Shown here: positions 26,035 through 35,893 of the stretch, one piece after another
How positions within the stretch are numbered: position 1 is the stretch's first letter
Layout: each line of letters starts with the position of its first letter
Assembly (NCBI GenBank): GCA_900318245.1
Contig: ONJT01000012.1
Span: 62,001 to 126,000 of the forward strand
Length of the DNA stretch: 64,000 nucleotides
Direction of reading: 5' to 3'
From: an uncultured Bacteroidales bacterium
GTDB taxonomy: Bacteria > Bacteroidota > Bacteroidia > Bacteroidales > Paludibacteraceae
Notes under the pieces: generated by a model
Seen by the model: only the letters and a program-made list of their open reading frames with translations
What the model was told of the DNA's origin: nothing
Databases searched by the model: none
Made by a program: the position numbers and the translations under genes

Positions 26035-27288
26035 TTATTCGATATTATGAGGCCGCATGAACCCCGCCGGATCGTCTTGCGTGTCGTTCTCCATCCCTTG
26101 TACGGCAAAATGGATCTGGTTCTTTCCGAACCGCTCGTTGATGGTGTCTATGGCGCGCATCAGCCGCTTCTGTCGCGTCGTCTCTTCGGCCGCCTCCGGC
26201 GCAAACAGGTCGAGCTGCACGCCGTTGTTGCTCTGTAGCTGCGACAGGATCACTCCCGCCTGTTTGTACTGATACCGCGGCTTGTATATACGGTCTAACA
26301 GCGCCCGCACGGCTTCGATGATCATGCGTGTGTCGTCGGTCGGGGTGGTCAGTTTGATCGTGTCGTCGATATTGTATTGCGCGAGGTCGGTTCGGTGCCT
26401 GTTCGTGCCTAAAAAGACCGTCACCGCGCCGCATATCGAGCCCTGTTCCCGCAAACGCCTCGTAGCCGCTGTCGCGTAGTTACTCAATTCTTTTAATAGA
26501 ATTGCCGGACTGTCGGTCATATGTGCGAAGGTACGGCTGTACATGATGCTCTTCTGGCGTTCGCGGCTGGCTAAAGTGATCGCCGGCTCGCCCCGCAACT
26601 CTTTCCAGGTCCGCACCCCTGTGACGTTGAAAAGTCGGTGTACCCAAGCCTCGGATTTGCGGGTATAGTCGAGTGCGGTCACTATACCTTCCTGCGTCAG
26701 TTTCTTGATACTCCGCCGGCCGATACCCCATACGTCCGCTATCGGCACTTTCGCTAATGCCTGCTCGCGTTTGTCGGCGGGCATGATACATATCCCTTTA
26801 TAGGCAGGATAGCGCTTGGCGAACCACGTTGCGGTCTTGGCGAGCGTATAACTCGTTCCTGCGCCGCAACTGACGGGTATGCCGGTCTTTTCCCAAATCA
26901 GGTCTTTGAGTTGCTGCAGGTATCCGCGAAGTCGGGTAGGGTCATCATCCGGCATCATGCCGAAGAACTCATCCACACTGTATTGGACAAAGTCCAACAC
27001 CATCTCGGTCTGCTTCACCTCGTCCATGATATGCTGCGACACCTCGTGGTATAAGTGGTGATGCACGTCAATGACCGTCACGTGCTCTTTCTCGATCAGT
27101 TTATTCACTTGGAACAGCGGATTGCCGCGCTTGAGGCCTATGGCCTTAGCCTCCTGGTTGAGCGCCAGGATGATACCTCCGTTGTTGCCGTTGTCGTTAG
27201 CCACCACCACGGGCGTCCCCCGCAGCTCCGGTCGCGACACCAACTCGCAACTCACAAAGAAATTATTGCAATCCAAATGAATGTTCAT
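26035..27288 (-). CDS. Y-family DNA polymerase (UmuC/DinB-like)
   Basis: 417 aa translesion polymerase. The catalytic motifs are present: LDCNNFFVSCE near the N terminus (metal Asp and steric-gate Phe region), YSVDEFFG near 103-110 (catalytic Asp-Glu), the palm/fingers region with ANDNGNNGGII, and a helix-hairpin-helix (PIADVWGIGRRSIKKL) near 195-210. The little-finger domain follows. The length fits UmuC-type proteins. No umuD gene is adjacent. It is transcribed alone from a promoter at 27427-27458 with a 130-nt leader; no LexA box was recognised. Confidence 0.92.
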   Translation of the reverse strand: MNIHLDCNNFFVSCELVSRPELRGTPVVVANDNGNNGGIILALNQEAKAIGLKRGNPLFQVNKLIEKEHVTVIDVHHHLYHEVSQHIMDEVKQTEMVLDFVQYSVDEFFGMMPDDDPTRLRGYLQQLKDLIWEKTGIPVSCGAGTSYTLAKTATWFAKRYPAYKGICIMPADKREQALAKVPIADVWGIGRRSIKKLTQEGIVTALDYTRKSEAWVHRLFNVTGVRTWKELRGEPAITLASRERQKSIMYSRTFAHMTDSPAILLKELSNYATAATRRLREQGSICGAVTVFLGTNRHRTDLAQYNIDDTIKLTTPTDDTRMIIEAVRALLDRIYKPRYQYKQAGVILSQLQSNNGVQLDLFAPEAAEETTRQKRLMRAIDTINERFGKNQIHFAVQGMENDTQDDPAGFMRPHNIE

Positions 27289-27426
27289 AAAATGTAATTT
27301 ACGTGTAAAAATTCAAAATCACGGGATATATACTATGTATATATATGGGTTGGTAGGATACGATATACCCCCGATGCGCCCCCGAGCCGCCTCTTATTTT
27401 ACCCTTGCGGGCAGTTAATTCGAGTG

Positions 27427-27458
27427 CAAAGGTACAACAAAAAAGTGACATTTCCAAA
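27427..27458 (-). promoter_or_regulatory. Promoter of the Y-family polymerase gene
   Basis: Minus strand TTTG (27458-27455), 20-nt spacer, TACCTTTG (27434-27427). Confidence 0.8.
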
Positions 27459-27652
27459 TTTTTGTCTTCGGAAATATCATTAATGTTAGAAAAATATGAA
27501 ATTTACTTTACCATCTTTCCTTGGACGTCGAAGATGTGATCTGCGCATTTGCAACAGTTGCAGCTAAAAGAGTTGCTTCGTTGCAAAGATACGAAAAAAA
27601 ATATCACGTATGCAAGTTTTTTAAAGAAAAAACACAAAAAAATGCAGAAAAA

Positions 27653-27684
27653 TTTGGTCATGTCAAAAAAAAGTAGTACCTTTG
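27653..27684 (+). promoter_or_regulatory. rplM-rpsI promoter with long leader
   Basis: TTTG 27653-27656, 20-nt spacer, TACCTTTG 27677-27684. The leader to the rplM ATG is about 180 nt, long enough for ribosomal-protein autoregulation. Confidence 0.8.
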
Positions 27685-27872
27685 CACGCTTTTTTGCGTG
27701 AACGTGCGTAATGCACGTGCGGAAAGGCGCGTAAAAACAATAATTATAAATCGTAAAATTGGGCGGTGGATAACGTAGGGAAATCCAGTAAAAACGAAAG
27801 TTAACAAAGAAATCCCGTAAATCGAAAGTCGTAAAGGATGTCCGTCGATTTTACCTAAAAACAACAAAATTA

Positions 27873-28328
27873 ATGGAATTCAATTCTTACAAGACAGTGT
27901 CTGTCAACAAGGCTACCGCTAAGAAAGAGTGGGTGGTTGTAGACGCTGAGGGCCAGATTCTTGGCCGTATGGCTTCCAAAGTAGCAAAGTTGCTGCGTGG
28001 TAAGTACAAACCGTCCTACACTCCGAACGTGGACTGTGGAGACAACGTAATCATCGTGAACGCTGACAAAGTACAGCTGACGGGTAACAAGTGGAACGGT
28101 CGCGTTTATGTACGCTACACCGGTTTCCCGGGTGGCCAACGTGAGTTCACCCCGGCTGACCTGATGGCTAAGGGCGCAGAGAAGCTCGTTCGCAAAGTAG
28201 TAAAAGGTATGCTGCCGAAGAATCGCCTCGGTGCTCGCCAGATCACGAACCTCTATATCTTCGAGGGTCCGGAGCACAACATGCAGGCTCAGCAACCGAA
28301 ACAAATTGATATTAACACCCTCAAATAA
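27873..28328 (+). CDS. rplM: 50S ribosomal protein L13
   Basis: 151 aa large-subunit protein that binds 23S rRNA early in assembly. It has the WVVVDAEGQILGRMAS and VNADKVQLTGNKW signatures and the KGMLPKNRLG motif. It is encoded 9 nt upstream of rpsI, the standard rplM-rpsI pair. The long leader suggests feedback control (inference). Confidence 0.99.
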   Translation: MEFNSYKTVSVNKATAKKEWVVVDAEGQILGRMASKVAKLLRGKYKPSYTPNVDCGDNVIIVNADKVQLTGNKWNGRVYVRYTGFPGGQREFTPADLMAKGAEKLVRKVVKGMLPKNRLGARQITNLYIFEGPEHNMQAQQPKQIDINTLK

Positions 28329-28337
28329 TAGAAGTAC

Positions 28338-28724
28338 ATGGAAACAGTTAATGCATTAGGACGTCGTAAAGAGGCAGTAGCCCGCGTTTATGTAAATGAA
28401 GGTGCCGGCAAGATCGAGATCAACGGCCGCGACATCGAGAAATATTTCCCGTCTTCTATTCTGCGCTATATCGTGCTCCAGCCGCTGAACAAACTCGGCG
28501 TAGCTGAGAAATACGATATCAAGGCCAACCTTGATGGCGGTGGCTTCAAAGGACAGGCAGAGGCTCTGCGTTTGGCTATCGCTCGCGCACTGGTGAAGAT
28601 CAATCCGGAAGATAAGGCTGCGTTGAAGGCAGAAGGCTTCATGACTCGTGACGCTCGTGAGGTTGAGCGTAAGAAACCGGGTCAGCCGAAAGCTCGTAAG
28701 CACTTCCAGTTCAGTAAGCGTTAA
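28338..28724 (+). CDS. rpsI: 30S ribosomal protein S9
   Basis: 128 aa. It begins with the family GRRKEAVARVY and ends in the basic tail KARKHFQFSKR, whose last residues reach the P-site tRNA. Second gene of the rplM operon; followed by a strong terminator. Confidence 0.99.
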   Translation: METVNALGRRKEAVARVYVNEGAGKIEINGRDIEKYFPSSILRYIVLQPLNKLGVAEKYDIKANLDGGGFKGQAEALRLAIARALVKINPEDKAALKAEGFMTRDAREVERKKPGQPKARKHFQFSKR

Positions 28725-28732
28725 TACGAACA

Positions 28733-28783
28733 ACTCCAAATCGTGTGGACTCCTTCGGGATTACCACACGATTGTTTTGGAGT
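28733..28783 (+). terminator. rplM-rpsI terminator
   Basis: AATCGTGTGG 28739-28748 pairs with CCACACGATT 28764-28773; the outer ACTCCAAA and TTTTGGAGT extend the stem. The loop contains TTCGGG. Confidence 0.75.
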
Positions 28784-28907
28784 CTCAAACGCATGTGTGC
28801 GTGCGCGCACTATTTCTAATGTATTATGCGCGTAAACGGGACACCAAGATACAAGGAGGATTAAATTATTTTATATTTAACATTTCAAATTTAACATTTT
28901 CATCAAA

Positions 28908-29750
28908 ATGAGAACAAATTTTGATCAATTGCTCGAGGCTGGCGCACATTTCGGTCACCTCAAACGCAAATGGAATCCGGCCATGGCTCCGTACATCTAC
29001 ATGGAGCGCAATGGTATTCACATCATCGACCTGAACAAGACCGTCGTTAAGATCGACGAGGCTGCAGAGGCTCTGAAGAACCTCGCTCGCAGCGGCCGCA
29101 AGGTGCTCTTCGTTGGTACGAAGAAGCAGGCTCAGGAAGTAGTAGCTGCTCACGCACAGGAAGTAGGCATGCCGTACATCACCGAGCGTTGGGCCGGTGG
29201 TATGCTCACCAACTTCCCGACCATCCGCAAGGCTGTGAAGAAAATGAGCCAGATCGACAAGATGACGACCGATGGTACGCTCGATAACGTATCGAAGCGC
29301 GAGAAACTGCAGATCGCACGTCAGCGTGAGAAACTGGAGAAGAACCTCGGTTCTATCGCCGACATGACCCGTCTGCCGAGCGCTATCTTCGTAGTAGACG
29401 TTATCAAGGAGAAAATCGCTGTAGCAGAGGCTAACCGCCTGGGTATCCCTGTATTCGGTATCGTAGATACCAACTCGAACCCGAATGACATCGATTTCGT
29501 AATCCCGGCTAACGACGATGCAACCAAGGCTATCGACGTCATCCTGACCGCTGTTTGCGACGCTATCAAAGAGGGTCTCGAGGAGCGCAAGGTAGAGAAA
29601 GCAGACGAAGGTGCTGCTGAGGAGCAGGCTGCCAGCGAGGCACCCGCACCCAAAGAGCGTCGTCAGCGCATCCGCAAAGCTGCTCCGAAAGCAGAGGCTG
29701 AGAAAGTAGCAGAAGCTAAGGAAGAACCTAAAGCAGAAGAGGAGGCATAA
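28908..29750 (+). CDS. rpsB: 30S ribosomal protein S2
   Basis: 280 aa. The family motifs are present ([49 protein letters not shown]). The last ~50 residues (from about 228) are an Ala/Glu/Lys-rich extension beyond the globular domain. No TTTG/TAnnTTTG promoter is obvious in the 180-nt gap after rpsI; transcription may start in that gap from an atypical site. tsf follows after 2 nt. Confidence 0.98.
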   Translation: MRTNFDQLLEAGAHFGHLKRKWNPAMAPYIYMERNGIHIIDLNKTVVKIDEAAEALKNLARSGRKVLFVGTKKQAQEVVAAHAQEVGMPYITERWAGGMLTNFPTIRKAVKKMSQIDKMTTDGTLDNVSKREKLQIARQREKLEKNLGSIADMTRLPSAIFVVDVIKEKIAVAEANRLGIPVFGIVDTNSNPNDIDFVIPANDDATKAIDVILTAVCDAIKEGLEERKVEKADEGAAEEQAASEAPAPKERRQRIRKAAPKAEAEKVAEAKEEPKAEEEA

Positions 29751-29752
29751 TC

Positions 29753-30745
29753 ATGGCAGTTACATTAGCTGATATCAAGAAATTACGTGACATCACCGGT
29801 GCCGGTATGATGGATGTAAAGAAGGCCCTCGAAGAAGCTAACGGCGATTTCGAAGCTGCGAAGGACTTGCTCCGCAAGCGCGGACAGGCTATCGCAGCAA
29901 AACGTAGCGACCGCGAGGCTTCGGAAGGTTGCGTACTCGCAAAGGTAAAAGACAACTTCGGCGCTATCGTTGGCGTGAAGTGCGAGACCGACTTCGTAGC
30001 TAAGAACGAGGACTTCGTAGGTATGGTTAAACTGATCCTCGACGCCGCTTTGGACAACAAAGTACGTACGCAAGAGGAGCTCAAGAACCTCAAGATCGGT
30101 GACTTCACCGTAGCTGATATCATCACCGAGCGCTCCGGCGTGACGGGTGAGAAGATGGAGCTCGCTGACTACGCATGCCTCGAGGCACCGGTAGTGGACG
30201 CTTACAACCATCTGGGCAACAAGCTCAGCTCGCTCGTTGCTGCTAACGAAGGCGCTGATCACGAGACCGTTCACGGTATCTCGATGCAGGTGGCTGCTAT
30301 GAGCCCGATCGCGCTGGACGCTGATCACGTAGCTGAGGACGTTAAGAAGCACGAGTTGGAGGTAGCTATCGACAAGACCAAACAGGACGAGATCAACAAG
30401 GCTGTTGAGAACGCTCTGCGTAAGGCTGGTATCAACCCGGCTCATGCGGATAGTGATGACCACATCGCTTCTAACACCGCTAAGGGTTGGTTGACCGAGG
30501 AGCAGGCTCAAGTAGCTCGCGACATCCGCGCTAAGGTGCCCGCAGAAGCAGAGGCTAACCTCGCTGCTCAGGCAAAGAAGATCGAGATGATTGCACAAGG
30601 CCGTCTGAATAAGTTCCTCAAAGAGAACACACTCGTTGAGCAGGCTTATATCATGAGCGAGAACAAAGAGCTCGTGAAGGATATCCTCAAAGCAAAAGGT
30701 GTTGAAATCAAAGATTTCCGCCGCATCACATTATCCGCTGAATAA
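29753..30745 (+). CDS. tsf: Elongation factor Ts
   Basis: 330 aa nucleotide-exchange factor for EF-Tu. The N-terminal UBA domain has [16 protein letters not shown], the core has [12 protein letters not shown], and a coiled-coil plus C-terminal segment ([12 protein letters not shown]) follows. The classical rpsB-tsf pairing is kept. Its TAA shares a base with the next ATG (TAATG). Confidence 0.98.
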   Translation: MAVTLADIKKLRDITGAGMMDVKKALEEANGDFEAAKDLLRKRGQAIAAKRSDREASEGCVLAKVKDNFGAIVGVKCETDFVAKNEDFVGMVKLILDAALDNKVRTQEELKNLKIGDFTVADIITERSGVTGEKMELADYACLEAPVVDAYNHLGNKLSSLVAANEGADHETVHGISMQVAAMSPIALDADHVAEDVKKHELEVAIDKTKQDEINKAVENALRKAGINPAHADSDDHIASNTAKGWLTEEQAQVARDIRAKVPAEAEANLAAQAKKIEMIAQGRLNKFLKENTLVEQAYIMSENKELVKDILKAKGVEIKDFRRITLSAE

Positions 30746-32571
30746 TGAAAACATTCTGGAAGATATGTGGATGGGGAGCGCTAGTAATAGTGCTCCTCTT
30801 TGCATTGATACTGGCCGTCGCTTCGCCGGCAGCCAAATACGTCGTGAACAACTACGGCGAACAGATCGTCGGCCGACAGATGCACGTGGACCGCGTGATC
30901 ATCAATCCATATTGGGGTGGAGTGACCATCAACGGCTTTGAATGCAAGGAAGCCAACGGCGAGACGAACTTCGTCTCCTTCGACCGTCTGTACGTGCATA
31001 TCGCCTATCCGCAACTGCTCGGCAAGACCGTCAAACTGCGTGCGATACACCTCGACGGCTTCGACGGACAAGTGCTCAAGTACAACGACAAAGTCAATTT
31101 CTCGGACATCATCGAGCGCTTCTCGAAGAATGATTCTGTGCCTGCGGACACTGCGAAGAGTAAGTGGACAGTTAGTTTAAAGAATATTCGAATTAATAAC
31201 AGCAATATCCGCTACCGCGACGTAGTGAGCGACAAGCAGTGGAAACTGGAGGATCTGACGCTTCGTATACCGGGCCTGTATTTCGATAACACGCAGACGA
31301 ACGCCGGTATCGAATTCGGTTTGCCGACAGGCGGCCGGGTAGGCATCATCGCCGGTATGAAGTTGCAATCCAACCGCTATGCGGTGAAGTTAAACCTGCA
31401 TGATGTGCATACCGATGTCGTCTTGCCGCTTGTTCAGGACTATTTGGATGTCACGGGCCTGGGCGCCAAGATGAACGGCTCCATTCATGTGGACGGAAGT
31501 CTGGATGTGATTTCCAATATTCTGCTGACCGGAAACCTGTCCCTGACCGGCCTGAGTCTGCGCGACTCGCATAAGGACGAGGTAGCGGCGCTGGATGAAT
31601 TGTGTATCGCCATCAGCAAAGGCGATGTGGCGAACAACACCTTTATCCTGGATAGCCTGACCATCAACGGTCTGACAGCCAATTACGAGGTACACGAAGG
31701 CTGGACGACCCTGACGCGGCTGATGAAGAGCAAAGAGGAAGTGGAGGCCGACAGCGCGGCGACCGACTCGATAGAAACACCGGTAGAAGTGAAGAAACCG
31801 CGTGCAACCAAACCTCTGGTTTGGATGGCCAAGCGTGTGACCCTGACCGGACATGACATCAGTTACCACGACTACTCGATGAAGCATAACTGGAATTATG
31901 CGATCCAGACGCTGCGCGTAGACGGTCAGAACGTCGCCAGCAACGGCCGTAATGCCATCAAACTGCAGGCTACGCTGCCGAACGGAGGTAGTCTCAATCT
32001 GGATTTCAAGGGCGGCTTAGACCTCAAGAACCAAGACACACAGGCGGATCTGAAGGTTCGCGGCGTGCATATCGAGGATTTCAGCGCGCTCTGCCGCAAT
32101 TATACGGGCTATCCGCTGGACGGAGGTCTGCTGACTATTGACAGCCATTTAGACGTTGTCTCCGCCAAACTGAATGGAACGAATCATATCGAGATTGATC
32201 ATCCGAGAGTAGGCCGCAAGGATCTGTTAACCAAGGCGCCGTATAAGAATATCCCTGTGCGTCTGGGCTTTAAGATGCTCACTTCGGCGCAGGACATCAT
32301 CCTGATTGATGTGCCGGTCAAAGGAGACGTGACGAATCCGAAATTCAAATTGTCGAAAGTGATCGGTCGCGCGTTGCTGAAAGTGTTCTTCGGCCCGCTG
32401 ATGGGCGTAAATGACCGTAATAAATCGGTAAATGAGGCAGAAATGCGGGAATTGCAGCAGTTGCTTGGCGAAGACTCGCTTTCACTCGGCAATGATACGG
32501 TGGGTGATCTCGCGACAGACGTCGCAATGACCGCAGGGGATAGCGCTCGTCTCACCGAAGTAAGCGAGTAG
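30745..32571 (+). CDS. AsmA-like DUF748 envelope protein
   Basis: 608 aa with one N-terminal membrane helix (about 9-30, ALVIVLLFALILAVASPA) and a long beta-rich periplasmic region with repeated D-x-L and NSNIRYRD patterns, as in AsmA/DUF748 proteins that bridge the envelope and are thought to help lipid transport. Its start overlaps tsf by one base. The C-terminal 30 codons overlap the end of recQ on the other strand; the conserved body ends well before that, so the last part may be a run-on after loss of an earlier stop. Confidence 0.8.
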   Translation: MKTFWKICGWGALVIVLLFALILAVASPAAKYVVNNYGEQIVGRQMHVDRVIINPYWGGVTINGFECKEANGETNFVSFDRLYVHIAYPQLLGKTVKLRAIHLDGFDGQVLKYNDKVNFSDIIERFSKNDSVPADTAKSKWTVSLKNIRINNSNIRYRDVVSDKQWKLEDLTLRIPGLYFDNTQTNAGIEFGLPTGGRVGIIAGMKLQSNRYAVKLNLHDVHTDVVLPLVQDYLDVTGLGAKMNGSIHVDGSLDVISNILLTGNLSLTGLSLRDSHKDEVAALDELCIAISKGDVANNTFILDSLTINGLTANYEVHEGWTTLTRLMKSKEEVEADSAATDSIETPVEVKKPRATKPLVWMAKRVTLTGHDISYHDYSMKHNWNYAIQTLRVDGQNVASNGRNAIKLQATLPNGGSLNLDFKGGLDLKNQDTQADLKVRGVHIEDFSALCRNYTGYPLDGGLLTIDSHLDVVSAKLNGTNHIEIDHPRVGRKDLLTKAPYKNIPVRLGFKMLTSAQDIILIDVPVKGDVTNPKFKLSKVIGRALLKVFFGPLMGVNDRNKSVNEAEMRELQQLLGEDSLSLGNDTVGDLATDVAMTAGDSARLTEVSE

Positions 32572-34188
32572 CACCTGTTCGCGGCAGAACTGATTCTGCT
32601 CGGCATACTCCACCATCGCGTGGAGTTGCTCCGCAAAGAGTTTCTGACGATCATCGAAAATAGCAGGAGAGAGGTAGATTTCTGCCTCTCTTTCTTTTGT
32701 CATCGTCAGGCAGCAACCTACAGAGCGCGGGATATAGGTGATGATGCCGCGTTGCGCCAAAGAGACGAGTAACTCGTGATCCTCGGGTTTATCGGCCTCG
32801 CGCACATACTGCAGGTCCGTGAAGATACCCGAATACTGACGCATCAGGCGGTCAAGTAACTCGATCTGCGGTGACGAGAGGTCGTACTCGCCCAATTGGG
32901 CACGTGGTACACGCAGACAGACGCGCGGCTGGGTCTCGTATTCCTCTTGGAAATCGATATATCCCGCTTGCGTCAAGAGATGTAGTGCAGAGTAGGCCTG
33001 TATGACGGGCAAGTGCATGACGTGACATAACTGGTCTATATGCAGCGCAAAACGGTGCCCGAGACCGCTTCCTTCACCTATCTGCAGAAAATCCATCGTC
33101 TTATGATAGACCTGCTCCACGAATTCTTTTGGCGGGTAGGTGTCTACCACGCGCTTGCGGGCCTTGGCTTTGTCTTCGTCGTTATAGAGCAGCACGGCAT
33201 AAGCCGTCATTCCGTCTCTTCCGGCGCGCCCTGCCTCCTGGTAATAACTCTCTAAATGGGACGGCAAATCATGATGGATGACGAGCCGCACATCGGGTTT
33301 GTCGATACCCATGCCGAAGGCATTCGTCGCCACGATAACACGCGTACGCCCTTCTTTCCAAGCCTCCTGACGTTCATTACGCTCGCGGGTAGTCAACCCA
33401 GCATGGTAGAAATCGGCGCTCTCGCCGTTGGTTTTCAGCCATTCAGCGAGTTCTTGCGCCCGCTTGCGGTTGCGTACATAGACGATTGCCGAACCGGGCA
33501 CTTTCGATAAAATATGCGCGATTTGATCGGGTTTATTCTCCGTGCGGCGCACGATATATTGGAGGTTCTCGCGGCGGAAGGACATTTTCAGCACATTCGG
33601 TTCTTGGAATCCCAAACGGCGCTGGATATTTTCGACTACGGTCGGCGTTGCGGTCGCTGTAAGCGCCAAGACCGGCACGTCGGGCAATAGTTCCCGCACG
33701 GCAGCAATATTCAGGTACGAAGGCCGAAAATCATAGCCCCACTGCGAGATACAATGTGCCTCATCGACGGCTATCAGGCCTATCGGCAGGTCTTTGAGGC
33801 GCTTGCGAAACTCTTCGCTCTCTAATCGCTCCGGGGAACAATAGAGAAAATGGTATGGGCCGAAGAGGCAGTTATCTAAGGCCGCACGCTGTTTGTCAAA
33901 ACTCTGACCCGTATATATGGCTTCGGAATGGATGCCGCGTGCCCGGAGATTCTCCACCTGATCGCGCATGAGTGCGATGAGCGGCGTGATAACCAGGCAT
34001 AAGCGCTTCTCCGGGTTCTCATTTCCCATCACAAGGGCAGGAATCTGGAAACACAGACTCTTGCCGCCGCCCGTAGGCATCAGGGCCAAGGTGTCGCGAT
34101 GCGCTAAAACAGAAGCGATGATTTCCGCCTGTAAGGGCCGAAAATCATCGTATCCGAAATACTTATGTAATGCCTCTTTGGGGGTCAT
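32482..34188 (-). CDS. recQ: ATP-dependent DNA helicase RecQ
   Basis: 568 aa SF2 3'-5' helicase. The helicase motifs are Walker A PTGGGKSLCF, DEAHCISQWG (Walker B and aromatic-rich loop), TATAT and HHDLPSHLESYYQEAGRAGRD. The zinc-binding part ends in CGHCDVC, only about 15 residues before the stop; no HRDC domain is present, so this is a short RecQ. The sequence encoding the zinc cysteines is shared antisense with the end of the DUF748 gene (32482-32571). An array of CCTAGGT repeats begins at its ATG. Confidence 0.95.
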   Translation of the reverse strand: MTPKEALHKYFGYDDFRPLQAEIIASVLAHRDTLALMPTGGGKSLCFQIPALVMGNENPEKRLCLVITPLIALMRDQVENLRARGIHSEAIYTGQSFDKQRAALDNCLFGPYHFLYCSPERLESEEFRKRLKDLPIGLIAVDEAHCISQWGYDFRPSYLNIAAVRELLPDVPVLALTATATPTVVENIQRRLGFQEPNVLKMSFRRENLQYIVRRTENKPDQIAHILSKVPGSAIVYVRNRKRAQELAEWLKTNGESADFYHAGLTTRERNERQEAWKEGRTRVIVATNAFGMGIDKPDVRLVIHHDLPSHLESYYQEAGRAGRDGMTAYAVLLYNDEDKAKARKRVVDTYPPKEFVEQVYHKTMDFLQIGEGSGLGHRFALHIDQLCHVMHLPVIQAYSALHLLTQAGYIDFQEEYETQPRVCLRVPRAQLGEYDLSSPQIELLDRLMRQYSGIFTDLQYVREADKPEDHELLVSLAQRGIITYIPRSVGCCLTMTKEREAEIYLSPAIFDDRQKLFAEQLHAMVEYAEQNQFCREQVLLAYFGETSAIPCGHCDVCREITHRIIAE

Positions 34189-34226
34189 AGGTATGCCTAG
34201 GTCGTCCTAGGTAGTCCTAGGTTAAC
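34187..34226. repeat. Tandem 10-bp CCTAGGT repeats between recQ and gltX
   Basis: Five 10-bp units: TCATAGGTAT, GCCTAGGTCG, TCCTAGGTAG, TCCTAGGTTA, ACCTAATTAA. They fill the whole gap from the recQ start codon into the gltX stop codon and supply the last codons of gltX. Confidence 0.7.
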
Positions 34227-35761
34227 CTAATTAAAGCAGTTTTTACGCGCTTCAGGGTCTCATCTTTGCCGAGGACGTCGGTAATCGCCCAGATATGCGG
34301 ACCGCGGGCTGCGCCGACAAGACAGATACGGAAGGCGTTCATCACGATACCTACGCCGTACTCTTTAGCAGCAATCCACCCCATGACAATACCGTCCAAG
34401 GTCTCTGCGTCCCATGAGGGAACACCTTCAAGCACCTCAAGCAACTCGGTCATATGACGCGGCGAGTCTTCTTTCCAGCGCTTTGCCAGCGATTTCTCGT
34501 CGTACTCGGTCGGAGCCACAAAGAAGAAATTCGTCTGCTCCCAGAGTTCCGGCACAAAGTTCACGCGATCCTTGGTAAGTCCGATGACTTGGGCTACCAT
34601 TTGCATGTCGGGGTTTTCAATACCATGCGCCGCGAGGGTAGGCAGGAACATCTGAGCGAGTTCTTCATTGCTGCGCAGTTGCAGATATTGGTGGTTGAAC
34701 CATTTGCCTTTCTCGTAATCAAATTTTGCACCGGCCTTGGAGACACGGTCAAGCGAGAACTCCTTGATGAGTTCATCCATCGTGTACATTTCCTGATCGC
34801 CTGTGCCGTGCCAACCGAGCAAGGCCAGGAAGTTGATGACCGCTTCGGGCAGGTAGCCACTCTCGCGATATCCCGATGAAACCGTGCCATCTTTCTGATT
34901 ATGGAACTCGAGTGGGAAGACGGGGAAACCGAGACGATCACCGTCACGCTTGCTTAATTTGCCGTTTCCATCGGGTTTTAACAGCAAGGGCAGGTGGGCA
35001 AACTCCGGCATCGTGTCTTGCCATCCGAACGCGCGGTAAAGCAGCACGTGCAGCGGAGCGGAAGGTAACCACTCCTCGCCGCGGATGACATGCGAGATCT
35101 CCATCAGATGGTCATCCACGATATTGGCAAGGTGATAGGTTGGTAGGTCGTCTGCGGACTTATAAAGCACCTTGTCATCGAGGATATTCGAGTTGATCAC
35201 CACTTCTCCGCGGATCAGATCATGCACATGCACGTCCTCGTTGGGTTCGACCTTAAAGCGAACGACGTATTTCTCACCTTTATCGATCAGCGCCTGTACC
35301 TCTTCGGCCGGTATGGTCAGCGAATTGCGCATTTCCATACGCGTACGGGCATCGTACTGAAAATTAGGTATCGCTGCGCGCTTGGCCTCGAGCTCTTCGG
35401 GCGTATCAAATGCGATATACGCATGACCGCTATCCAGCAGTTGTTTCACATACTGATGGTAAATCTCGCGACGCTCCGATTGACGGTAGGGACCGTGAGA
35501 GCCTACGGCTTCAATCTCTTTGGTGCCTTTCTTCTGACGAAGACCTTCGTCAATACCGATACCGAGCCAATCGAGGGCTTCGAGGATATATTCTTCTGCG
35601 CCGGGCACGAAACGGGTGGAGTCCGTATCTTCGATACGAAGCAACATGTCACCGCCGTGTTGACGGGCAAAAAGATAGTTGTACAAGGCAGTACGTACAC
35701 CGCCGATATGCAACGCGCCTGTAGGGCTTGGCGCAAAGCGAACTCTTACTCTTCTTTCCAT
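34217..35761 (-). CDS. gltX: Glutamyl-tRNA synthetase
   Basis: 514 aa class I synthetase. The start [15 protein letters not shown] at 35761 is used because the promoter (35782-35813) lies inside the longer upstream frame. It has a HIGH-type motif in [12 protein letters not shown] and a KMSKS-type motif [11 protein letters not shown]. The C-terminal anticodon domain ends in IRLT, encoded by the CTAGG repeat array. Charges tRNA-Glu. It is divergent from ffh. Confidence 0.97.
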   Translation of the reverse strand: MERRVRVRFAPSPTGALHIGGVRTALYNYLFARQHGGDMLLRIEDTDSTRFVPGAEEYILEALDWLGIGIDEGLRQKKGTKEIEAVGSHGPYRQSERREIYHQYVKQLLDSGHAYIAFDTPEELEAKRAAIPNFQYDARTRMEMRNSLTIPAEEVQALIDKGEKYVVRFKVEPNEDVHVHDLIRGEVVINSNILDDKVLYKSADDLPTYHLANIVDDHLMEISHVIRGEEWLPSAPLHVLLYRAFGWQDTMPEFAHLPLLLKPDGNGKLSKRDGDRLGFPVFPLEFHNQKDGTVSSGYRESGYLPEAVINFLALLGWHGTGDQEMYTMDELIKEFSLDRVSKAGAKFDYEKGKWFNHQYLQLRSNEELAQMFLPTLAAHGIENPDMQMVAQVIGLTKDRVNFVPELWEQTNFFFVAPTEYDEKSLAKRWKEDSPRHMTELLEVLEGVPSWDAETLDGIVMGWIAAKEYGVGIVMNAFRICLVGAARGPHIWAITDVLGKDETLKRVKTALIRLT

Positions 35762-35781
35762 AATCAAAACTTTTGCGAGTG

Positions 35782-35813
35782 CAAAAGTACAATAAAAAAA
35801 TGACATACGCAAA
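35782..35813 (-). promoter_or_regulatory. gltX promoter
   Basis: Minus strand TTTG (35813-35810), 20-nt spacer, TACTTTTG (35789-35782); it leaves a leader of roughly 15 nt. Confidence 0.8.
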
Positions 35814-35837
35814 TATTTGCACATTTTTTCGCTTTTA

Positions 35838-35869
35838 TTTGCATATATGCAAATTTTTTACTACCTTTG
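35838..35869 (+). promoter_or_regulatory. ffh promoter
   Basis: TTTG 35838-35841, 20-nt spacer, TACCTTTG 35862-35869. It is back-to-back with the gltX promoter, and the -33 boxes are 24 bp apart. Confidence 0.8.
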
Positions 35870-35893
35870 CGCCGCAATTTAATTTGGAGTAAT

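Larger units (their letters stand above)
27289..27872. other. Gene-free segment between the polymerase and rplM
   Basis: Contains the polymerase promoter (27427-27458, minus), another minus-strand promoter-like site at 27584-27616 (TATCTTTG with CTTG, 21-nt spacer), the rplM promoter (27653-27684) and a 180-nt rplM leader with a GC-rich hairpin (CGTGC-GTAAT-GCACG near 27704-27718). A short minus-strand frame ending FDVQGKMVK at about 27512-27550 looks like the last residues of a Bacteroidales surface protein but has no start; it may be a gene remnant. Confidence 0.55.

Noticed and set aside
27512-27591. Minus-strand remnant ending FDVQGKMVK behind a promoter-like site
   Set aside because: The ending recalls Bacteroidales surface proteins, but only about 25 codons are open and there is no start; too weak for a feature.
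35762-35824. N-terminal extension of GltX
   Set aside because: It contains the gltX promoter itself, so it cannot be translated from that transcript.
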